Of a DNA stretch of 5,182 bases, positions 1-5,182 are shown in pieces. Location: contig JBCDBH010000412.1 in the NCBI GenBank assembly GCA_039184055.1, positions 1 through 5,182 on the forward strand. Direction: 5' to 3'. The position numbers and the translations under genes are program-made. This stretch comes from JBCDBH01 sp039184055. GTDB lineage: Bacteria > Acidobacteriota > Thermoanaerobaculia > Multivoradales > J023. How positions within the stretch are numbered: position 1 is the first letter of the stretch; every line of letters starts with the position of its first letter. Below the pieces are notes generated by a model. It saw nothing but the letters and a program-made list of their open reading frames with translations. It was not told the origin of the DNA and did not search any database.

Positions 1-766
1 AGGCGCTCAGGCCTTCGCGCGCGTCGTCGCTCTCGAATAGCTGCTGCTGCAGCTCGCGCTCGATCGCCAGACCCGACTCGAAAGGCACTTCCCAACCGCT
101 CTGCACCGAGCGCTTGATCCGACCGGCGGCCTTGGCGGCCTTGTTCGGCGGGCAGAATTGCGTCGCGTAGCTGTGGATCTGTTCCATGAACTCAGCGTGC
201 GTGTCGGTCTCGAAGAGCTGGTTGACCACGCCGAGCTCCTCAGCCTGCTCGAAGCTGAGCAGCTCACCGGTGAGCATGAGCTCGATCGACTTGCTCTTGC
301 CGAGCATGCGCGACAGACGCTGGGTGCCACCGGTACCGGGGAGCACACCGAGGTTGATCTCGGGCAGACCGACCTTGCCGGCACCCTTGCGCGCGATCCG
401 CATATCGGCCGCCATGGCGATTTCGAGACCGCCACCGACGGTGTGGCCGTTGAGCGCCGCGATCACCACTTTGGCGGTGTGCTCGAGACGGTTGAGGGTC
501 TCGTTGGCGTGCAGGCAGAAGTAGTACTTGAACCGCGGCTCGGAGGTCTGCAGCATGTCGATATCGGCGCCGGCGCAAAAGAACTTCTCGCCACGGCCGG
601 TCAGGACGATGACGTGCACGTCGTTGTCGAAACGCGCCTTGAGCACGCATTCGTCGATCTGCCGGTTCATCTCATAGGTGTAGGTATTCGCTACGCCGGC
701 GCACAGGGTGAGGTACGCGACGCCGTCCTTGACTTCGTACTCCACAAGAGTCTGCTGCTCGCTCAT
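1..766 (-). CDS. Enoyl-CoA hydratase/isomerase family (crotonase) protein, 3' end cut by window edge
   Basis: Reading from the ATG at 766 gives 255 uninterrupted residues beginning MSEQQTLVEYEVKDGVAYLT; no stop occurs before base 1. Crotonases are about 260 residues long, so only a short C-terminal tail is missing. Seen: the CoA/oxyanion segment FFCAGADIDML (residues 62-72), NGHTVGGGLEIAMAADMRIA (106-125) and GLPEINLGVLPGTGGTQRLSR (133-153). Glu115 and Glu136 align with the two catalytic Glu of rat mitochondrial enoyl-CoA hydratase (E144 and E164), which favours true hydratase activity: water addition to trans-2-enoyl-CoA in the cytosol. Residues 195-255 form the helical C-terminal part. The exact substrate cannot be told; fatty acid, amino acid or aromatic breakdown are all possible. 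The N-terminal loop is odd: CAGVANTYTYEMN (22-34) stands where most relatives have an Asn/Asp-Pro-Pro stretch. The start is supported by a strong ribosome binding site 5 nt upstream. Confidence 0.93.
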   Translation of the reverse strand, partial: MSEQQTLVEYEVKDGVAYLTLCAGVANTYTYEMNRQIDECVLKARFDNDVHVIVLTGRGEKFFCAGADIDMLQTSEPRFKYYFCLHANETLNRLEHTAKVVIAALNGHTVGGGLEIAMAADMRIARKGAGKVGLPEINLGVLPGTGGTQRLSRMLGKSKSIELMLTGELLSFEQAEELGVVNQLFETDTHAEFMEQIHSYATQFCPPNKAAKAAGRIKRSVQSGWEVPFESGLAIERELQQQLFESDDAREGLSA

Positions 767-770
767 GGCA

Positions 771-777
771 TCTCCTT
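771..777 (-). promoter_or_regulatory. Ribosome binding site of the crotonase gene
   Basis: On the minus strand AAGGAGA precedes the ATG at 766, with 5 nt between AGGAG and the start codon. It is a near-perfect Shine-Dalgarno sequence, the best in the window, and it fixes the start of the crotonase. It contrasts with the weak site of the 788-residue gene upstream and implies efficient independent initiation. Confidence 0.85.
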
Positions 778-788
778 CGAAATAGTGA

Positions 789-814
789 GGTATCGGATCG
801 AGTTCTGGTATCGG
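789..814. repeat. 8-bp direct repeat upstream of the crotonase start
   Basis: GGTATCGG (plus strand) occurs at 789-796 and again at 807-814, 18 bp apart start to start. The nearer copy lies 22 bp upstream of the ATG, so the pair would sit in the 5' leader or near the promoter. This could be a regulator half-site pair or chance; no known operator is recognised. Confidence 0.35.
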
Positions 815-847
815 CCGGCCGGGCCACGCGTGGGCATCGTTCTCGGC

Positions 848-869
848 CGGGCCATCGGGCCGTGGCCCG
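848..869. repeat. GC-rich inverted repeat in the intergenic gap
   Basis: CGGGCCA at 848-854 and TGGCCCG at 863-869 form a perfect 7-bp stem with an 8-nt loop. It lies about 95 nt past the stop codon of the 788-residue gene and 80 nt before the crotonase start. No T-run follows on the minus strand, so it is not a classical intrinsic terminator. It could stabilise the 3' end of the upstream mRNA or shape the crotonase leader. Short stems are common in DNA this GC-rich. Confidence 0.4.
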
Positions 870-899
870 TAAAGCTCTCGGTGGGTCTCCAGAGACGAC

Positions 900-929
900 A
901 TTCTGGCACACCGGCCGAGCCGGCCTCAA
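900..929 (-). promoter_or_regulatory. Weak candidate sigma70-like promoter for the crotonase gene
   Basis: On the minus strand TTGAGG (929-924) is followed after 18 nt by CAGAAT (905-900), each matching the consensus -35 or -10 hexamer at 4 of 6 positions. It would start a transcript about 125 nt upstream of the crotonase ATG. A small GGCCG/CGGCC inverted repeat (913-925) fills most of the spacer. In GC-rich DNA such matches are frequent by chance, and the sigma consensus of this organism is unknown. I list it only as the best candidate in the gap. Confidence 0.15.
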
Positions 930-963
930 CGCGCGCGTGTCGATGGGCGAGAAGGAAGCGCGG

Positions 964-3330
964 TCAGGGCGCGGGAGTCGTGGCGAGCTCGAGCTCGGCG
1001 AGTGGTTCGAGCCAGCCACCGACACATTGTTCGACCTGGTCGGTGAGGTTCGATTGCCAGCACACGTCCCACGGTCCCGGCGCCATGTCGGCGATGCAAT
1101 AACGCTCGTTCGGATCGTCGATCTGACGCTTGGTGAGCAGGGAGTCGTAGAGGGGGATGACGAGCTCGTCGCGCAGAATGACTAGGCGATGGGCCGGGGC
1201 GTAGTCGAAGCCGTCACGGGTCTCGACGTCGATACACAAGGTGCCGGCTTGACGGGTGGGAAGCACGAGATCGAGCGGCTCGTCGGGGCGCGCTTCGCCG
1301 AGGGTCGAGACGAAAAGCGGCCAATCGGTCGCGTCCACCACGATGCCCAAGTCGCCGGTTGGACGGGTGGGCCAGGCGATCCGGAACGAGCCGTTCGGAC
1401 GGACATGGGTTCGGATGCGCTGGTGGTCGTCACGGAGCGCGATGAAGGCACGAGAGATCGGGTTGCCGTCGATCCCGGAAAGCTGGCCCTCGAAGACGAC
1501 GGGCGGCTCGATCGTCAAGACGACCGAAGCCTCGCCGCTACCCGGCTCGACGACCGTCTCCACTGGCGGCGCCCGCCCGCTGCGATGCGAAGCGCCCACC
1601 TCGATGACCCCGGGACCGAGCCCGTGGTACACGCCCGGACGGTCGCGAAAGTCGAAATCGACCCGGCCCGGGGGATCCATCGCGCGGATCAGGATCTGGG
1701 CGTCGTCGAGCGGTTCGCCATCGACGCCATCGACTCGGATCGCCACGCGGGTGTCGGGGAGGTCGAGTCGAACCTCGGCGCGGTCGCCGGCTTTCGGTTC
1801 GAGGGTGACCTCGAGCCCACGCACGCGAACAAAGGGCTCGTCGGCCAGCACGCGGGTCAGCCACGGGCCACGGTGGGGCAGCTCGAGCTGGGCGCGCCCT
1901 TCGGCATCGGTGGCCGTCATGATGGCGAACTCGGGAGCGAACCAGCCCGGCCGCAAACCTTGAATGCCGCCAAAGCTGACCACCGCATCGGCGAGCGGAC
2001 GATCACCCAGCGTCACCTCGACATCGACGGTGACCGGGCGCATGTCGATGGTCACCGGCATGGGTGTCTTGCCGAGGCGAGCGTAATAGCCGACGCCGCG
2101 TACGTCCGGTAGCCCGGTGCCCGGTGCCACGCTCGGAATCTGCACGGCATCCTCGTATTGACGCGCCACGTTGACCACATAGAGACCCGCATCGAGCGGC
2201 TCCGATTCCCACCAGCCCCCGGGTGGCACCTCGATCCGGGTCACCGGCTCCGCCGGCACGTCGTATTCGTTGCGGAGCCGAAAGAGCCCGAGCTGCCAAG
2301 GCTTGCCTTCGGCATCAGTGGGCGGGTCGACGATCACCGAAAGCCGCTCCAAGGGACGCATGACGAGAGCGGGTTCGATACGGTGCTCGCGGGGTTCGGC
2401 CAACCGCAGCTTTTGTTCGGGAGTGCCGTGGCCGGGCTGGTCGATCGAGAGTCGCCAGTTGCCACGGGGCACCGGTGGGCCGACGAAGATGCCGTGACGG
2501 CCGATGGGGATGTCGACGGGTTCGGGATCGACGATCGGGCCGCTCGCGATCAACGGCCTGGCGATGTGCTCGGCGGTCAAGGTGACGACTGTTTCGGGCG
2601 AGATGTCGCGGCCATCGGCACGCAGCACGCGACCGGCGACCGCGACGGCGCGTTCGAGCCGGAGACGGCCGAGATCGAGCGTCGTGCCCGGTTCGAGCCG
2701 CTGTTGCCAGCGCAGCTCGCTGCGGTACTCCCCAGCGCGTAGCCATAGATCGAGCCGGCCCGCCGGCAGCGCGCAATCGACGGTGAGATCGTCAGCGATG
2801 TCGCAGCGCGTGGTGTATTCGTCGTAGGCCGACGAGCGATCGAGCTCGGTCTCGTCTTGCGTCTGTGGCGGTGCGACAAAGACGGTGAGGTCGATCCACC
2901 ACGGTCGGATGTCCTTGTCCGGAATGACGACCTGGCCGACCATGCGGCCACCCGCCTGCAGGTCGACGGGAATCGTGCGTGCACGGGGACCGACGTAGAA
3001 AGTCTGCTGGGCGACGAAGTAGGGGCCGTCGGCGACCGACACGCGCCACACTCCGGCGTCGAGATCGACCGCGAAGCGTCCGGGAACGCTGGCGGTGAGG
3101 AAGCGGGTTGGGGCGTCGGTCGGGCCGCGGGCGGTGGTGTCAGTGTTGCGATCGGTTCCAGCGTCGTCTTCGCTCTCGACGGTATCGAAGCGCAGGGTCA
3201 CCGGGGTATCGGGGGGCTCGCCGGCGTCGATCCACCGTAGCTCGACATCGGTCGCCGCGAGCACGGCCACGCCGAGCATCTCGAGGACGCAAACGAATAC
3301 GAGGCACGAGAGGAGTCGCCGGACCGTCAT
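964..3330 (-). CDS. Secreted multi-domain protein with carboxypeptidase-regulatory-like beta-sandwich modules, function unknown
   Basis: A 788-residue protein with a Sec-type signal peptide: Arg4-Arg5, a hydrophobic stretch at 6-24 and a VLA-A cleavage site near residue 25. The rest looks like serial beta-sandwich modules of the carboxypeptidase regulatory/transthyretin-like kind, each opening with a V-x-G-x-V strand or a variable-residue loop: GRMVGQVV (128-135), VAGRVLRADGR (231-241), VDVEVTLGDRPLADAVVSF (435-453), VAIRVDGVDGEPLDDAQILI (529-548), VFEGQLSGIDGNPISRAFIA (612-631) and GTLCIDVETRDG (696-707). No peptidase, zinc-site or other catalytic motif is seen. An Asp/Thr-rich stretch at 52-73 looks like a flexible linker. 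Six Cys follow the signal peptide (176, 186, 699, 745, 757, 769) and could form disulfides. The ATG lies 3 nt after the gamma-glutamyltranspeptidase stop with only a weak GAGAG ahead, pointing to translational coupling. Likely periplasmic or surface-exposed; a binding or structural role is inference. Confidence 0.85.
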   Translation of the reverse strand: MTVRRLLSCLVFVCVLEMLGVAVLAATDVELRWIDAGEPPDTPVTLRFDTVESEDDAGTDRNTDTTARGPTDAPTRFLTASVPGRFAVDLDAGVWRVSVADGPYFVAQQTFYVGPRARTIPVDLQAGGRMVGQVVIPDKDIRPWWIDLTVFVAPPQTQDETELDRSSAYDEYTTRCDIADDLTVDCALPAGRLDLWLRAGEYRSELRWQQRLEPGTTLDLGRLRLERAVAVAGRVLRADGRDISPETVVTLTAEHIARPLIASGPIVDPEPVDIPIGRHGIFVGPPVPRGNWRLSIDQPGHGTPEQKLRLAEPREHRIEPALVMRPLERLSVIVDPPTDAEGKPWQLGLFRLRNEYDVPAEPVTRIEVPPGGWWESEPLDAGLYVVNVARQYEDAVQIPSVAPGTGLPDVRGVGYYARLGKTPMPVTIDMRPVTVDVEVTLGDRPLADAVVSFGGIQGLRPGWFAPEFAIMTATDAEGRAQLELPHRGPWLTRVLADEPFVRVRGLEVTLEPKAGDRAEVRLDLPDTRVAIRVDGVDGEPLDDAQILIRAMDPPGRVDFDFRDRPGVYHGLGPGVIEVGASHRSGRAPPVETVVEPGSGEASVVLTIEPPVVFEGQLSGIDGNPISRAFIALRDDHQRIRTHVRPNGSFRIAWPTRPTGDLGIVVDATDWPLFVSTLGEARPDEPLDLVLPTRQAGTLCIDVETRDGFDYAPAHRLVILRDELVIPLYDSLLTKRQIDDPNERYCIADMAPGPWDVCWQSNLTDQVEQCVGGWLEPLAELELATTPAP

Positions 3331-3336
3331 CTCTCA
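3331..3336 (-). other. Stop-start junction, likely translational coupling
   Basis: The transpeptidase stop TGA (3336-3334) is followed by GAG and then the ATG of the next gene (3330-3328). Only a poor purine stretch (GTGAGAG) abuts that ATG, too close for a standard ribosome binding site. The downstream gene is therefore probably translated by ribosomes finishing the upstream one, which would keep the two secreted products in a set ratio. Confidence 0.6.
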
Positions 3337-5154
3337 CTGCTGTACGGCTGACGCGCTTTCTTGTTCGCCTTGCGCGCGACGTTCGATCCGCAACACACCG
3401 AGAGCGCGGGCGTCTGGGCGACGCGGGTCGGCGGCTCCGAAGTAGCCGTCCGGGGTGCGGTGAATGCTCTGGGTCGATCCCATGGCGCCACGCTCGACCA
3501 CCGTATGCCCACGCGCTTCGAGCAAGCGGATGGTGTCCGGAGAGATACCGGGCTCGACGCGGAGCTCGTCGGGCAACCACTGGTGATGCACCCGTGGCGC
3601 GTTGGTGGCTTCGGCGATATTCATATCGAAGTCGATGACGTTGATCAGGACTTGGAGCACGGTGGTGATGATGCGACTGCCGTCCGGGCTACCGGTGATC
3701 AGCACCGGCGCGCCATCCCGCAAGACGATCACCGGGGTCATCGACGACAGCGGCCGCTTGCCCGCCGCGACGGCGTTGGCATCACCCCCTACCAGGCCAT
3801 ACGCGTTGGGGACGCCGGGTTTGGCCGAGAAATCGTCCATCTCGTTGTTGAGCAGGATGCCCGTGTCTTGGGCGACGATGCCGCTGCCGAAGCTGTAGTT
3901 GATGGTGTAGGTCACCGCCACGGCGTTGCCGTCGGCATCCATCACCGAGAAGTGCGTGGTGTCGGGGCTTTCGTACGCCGCCGGTCGACCGGCGCGAATC
4001 TCGCTCGCGGGCCGGGCGCGCTCGTCGTCGATGGTGGCGCGGAGCGTTGCGGCATAGCTCGGTGAGGTCAACCCGGCGACCGGCACGTCGACGAAGTCGG
4101 GATCGCCGAGATGCTCGCCGCGATCGGCGTAGGCCATTTTCATCGTCTCGGCGAGACGATGAAAGGTCGCGGCGGTCTCGATCCCGGTCGTGGTCAGATC
4201 GTACCCCTCGAGAATCTCCAACATCTGAATGAGGTGTACCCCGCCCGAGCTCGGTGGCGGCATCGAAAAAACCTCGTAGCCGCGATAGTCGCCCTGTACG
4301 GGGCGACGCACCCGGGGTTCGTAGGCGGCGAGATCGAAGCGCGTGATCAGACCATGGTTCGCTTCCATATCCGCCACGATCCGCCGGGCGATGGCGCCAC
4401 GATAAAAGGCGTCGGCACCGTCCATGGCGATTTGTTCGAGCGACCAGGCGAGATCGCGTTGCACCAGCGTCTCGCCGGTTGCGGGCGCGTCGCCACCCGG
4501 AAAGAAAATCTCGAGCGTGCTCGGATGGTCGAGAAGGGGGCGATAGAGATCGAGATTCTTGGCGAGCGTGCGGGTGATCGCGAAACCGTCGCGCGCCAGC
4601 TCGATCGCGGGGGTGAGCAGCGCCGATCGCGATTGGCTGCCCCAGCGCGCGTGTGCCTCGAGCAGACCCGCCACGGTTCCCGGTACGCCGACGGCCTGAC
4701 GGCTGAAGCGAAGGCGGGCGAAGTCGACCTCGCCTTCACCATCCAGATAGAGATCGCGATGCGCCGCGGCGGGGGCGGTTTCCCGAAAATCGACCGCGTG
4801 GGTGGTCGAGGTTTCCGCGTCGTGCACCAGCATGAAGCCACCGCCACCGAGATTGCCGGCGCGGGGCAGCACGACGGCGAGCGCGAAGCCGATCGCGGTC
4901 GCCGCGTCGATGGCGTTGCCACCCGACTCGAGCACCCGGACGCCGATCTCGGTGGCCAGCTCGTGTTGACTCACGACCATGCCGTGACGACCCCATTCGG
5001 GGTGATGGAGCGCCGTTTCGTTGGCGATCGGCGCGATCGGCGTGGTGGCTACCGGTGGTTCTTCCGCGACCGGTTGGGCGACACACGTGCCGGCGAGCCA
5101 CAGGGTCGTGACCAGAATCCAGATGCTGAAACGGACGTTTTGGATGACGGGCAT
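3334..5154 (-). CDS. ggt: Gamma-glutamyltranspeptidase (glutathione hydrolase) precursor
   Basis: A 606-residue Ntn-hydrolase that cleaves gamma-glutamyl bonds (glutathione and relatives), hydrolysing them or transferring the glutamyl group; expected in the periplasm. The signal peptide covers residues 1-26 (hydrophobic 9-23, cleavage at CVA-Q), then comes a Pro/Ala-rich linker to about 45. E. coli Ggt is about 580 residues. Family landmarks: GNLGGGGFML (100-109), substrate-binding Arg124 in DFRE, SMPPPSSGG (297-305) and the self-cleavage site before Thr399 in TTHFSV, splitting a large subunit (about 27-398) from a small one (399-606). Asn419, Asp441, Ser470-Ser471 and a lid loop PGVPNAYGLVGG (446-457) match the E. 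coli enzyme. Glu438 stands where E. coli has Gln430, as in human GGT1. Odd: Asp491 in GSPDGSR replaces the first oxyanion-hole Gly (E. coli Gly483). The start is chosen for the signal peptide and a GGAG 5 nt upstream. First gene of a two-gene operon within the window. Confidence 0.96.
   Translation of the reverse strand: MPVIQNVRFSIWILVTTLWLAGTCVAQPVAEEPPVATTPIAPIANETALHHPEWGRHGMVVSQHELATEIGVRVLESGGNAIDAATAIGFALAVVLPRAGNLGGGGFMLVHDAETSTTHAVDFRETAPAAAHRDLYLDGEGEVDFARLRFSRQAVGVPGTVAGLLEAHARWGSQSRSALLTPAIELARDGFAITRTLAKNLDLYRPLLDHPSTLEIFFPGGDAPATGETLVQRDLAWSLEQIAMDGADAFYRGAIARRIVADMEANHGLITRFDLAAYEPRVRRPVQGDYRGYEVFSMPPPSSGGVHLIQMLEILEGYDLTTTGIETAATFHRLAETMKMAYADRGEHLGDPDFVDVPVAGLTSPSYAATLRATIDDERARPASEIRAGRPAAYESPDTTHFSVMDADGNAVAVTYTINYSFGSGIVAQDTGILLNNEMDDFSAKPGVPNAYGLVGGDANAVAAGKRPLSSMTPVIVLRDGAPVLITGSPDGSRIITTVLQVLINVIDFDMNIAEATNAPRVHHQWLPDELRVEPGISPDTIRLLEARGHTVVERGAMGSTQSIHRTPDGYFGAADPRRPDARALGVLRIERRAQGEQESASAVQQ
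4138..4164. repeat. Perfect 12-bp inverted repeat with 3-nt loop inside the transpeptidase gene
   Basis: On the coding (minus) strand TTTCATCGTCTC and GAGACGATGAAA flank a GCC loop, giving a 12-bp uninterrupted stem. It encodes residues 331-339 (FHRLAETMK) in frame, in the large subunit just before AYADR. No T-run follows on either strand, so it is not a terminator by sequence. It could be a stable mRNA hairpin that slows ribosomes or protects the transcript, a protein-binding palindrome, or an accident of codon choice. Confidence 0.8.
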
Positions 5155-5159
5155 GCGAG

Positions 5160-5163
5160 CTCC
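5160..5163 (-). promoter_or_regulatory. Ribosome binding site of the gamma-glutamyltranspeptidase gene
   Basis: On the minus strand GGAG lies 5 nt before the ATG at 5154. It is a moderate Shine-Dalgarno match at proper spacing and supports this start, which also gives a complete signal peptide. Only 28 nt of upstream sequence are in the window, so the promoter is not visible. Confidence 0.6.
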
Positions 5164-5182
5164 GGGAAGCGGTTGAAGGTCA

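Noticed and set aside
124..144. Tandem GGCGGCCTT repeat in the crotonase gene
   Set aside because: It encodes KAAKAA in a helix with matching codon choice; it is too short and simple to be a functional repeat.
848..925. Intrinsic terminator for the two-gene operon
   Set aside because: The inverted repeats at 848-869 and 913-925 have short stems and no following T-run on the minus strand. Termination may be Rho-dependent or may not occur here.
978..1000. GAGCTC-rich palindrome near the 3' end of the 788-residue gene
   Set aside because: It encodes the LAELELA tail in frame. The repeat of GAGCTC follows from Glu-Leu codons in GC-rich DNA and needs no further explanation.
158..1102. Long plus-strand open frame (314 codons) opposite the crotonase gene and the gap
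   Set aside because: It is antisense to a crotonase with intact motifs. Its translation is compositionally odd and matches no family I know. GC-rich coding DNA routinely leaves open antisense frames.
1189..2112. Plus-strand open frame (307 codons) opposite the 788-residue gene
   Set aside because: It is rich in Asp, Gly, Arg and His as expected from the complement of the coding strand, with no ribosome binding site or domain. The opposite strand has a signal peptide and repeated modules.
3361..4065. Plus-strand open frame (234 codons) opposite the transpeptidase gene
   Set aside because: It lies opposite the highly conserved small-subunit region of the transpeptidase, which is clearly the real gene.
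5083..5085. Lipobox cysteine (Cys24) making the transpeptidase a lipoprotein
   Set aside because: The residues before Cys24 are Ala-Gly-Thr, which do not fit the Leu-Ala/Ser-Gly/Ala pattern. A CVA-Q signal peptidase I site fits better.

Overview
The window comes from a GC-rich (well over 60% by eye) chromosome. All three genes lie on the minus strand, so they read from right to left. A predicted periplasmic gamma-glutamyltranspeptidase, a large secreted multi-beta-domain protein and a crotonase containing an 'ANTYTYEM' segment suggest a Gram-negative bacterium. A deltaproteobacterial (Myxococcota-like) or Acidobacteriota lineage is my guess. No rRNA, marker gene or mobile element fixes the taxonomy.

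Layout in transcription order: (1) 5154-3334, a complete gamma-glutamyltranspeptidase precursor with signal peptide, the autocatalytic TTH site and the lid loop. (2) 3330-964, a 788-residue predicted secreted protein built of repeated carboxypeptidase-regulatory/transthyretin-like beta-sandwich modules with no recognisable catalytic domain. Its ATG lies 3 bases after the stop codon of the transpeptidase gene, so the two are almost certainly one operon and probably translationally coupled. (3) A 197-bp gap (963-767) with GC-rich inverted repeats, a short direct repeat and at best a weak promoter. (4) 766-1, an enoyl-CoA hydratase/isomerase (crotonase) gene whose last few codons run off the left edge.

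The first two products are probably both exported. The transpeptidase would cleave gamma-glutamyl compounds such as glutathione in the periplasm; the role of its partner is unknown. The crotonase is a cytosolic CoA-thioester enzyme with no evident functional link to them, and the gap suggests it may be a separate transcription unit.

The content is mostly ordinary. The points worth a second look are an Asp in place of a conserved oxyanion-hole Gly in the transpeptidase, a perfect 12-bp inverted repeat with a 3-nt loop inside that gene, the unexplained partner protein with an apparent internal module duplication, and an altered N-terminal loop in the crotonase. I see no CRISPR array, tRNA, IS element, attachment site or convincing intrinsic terminator.
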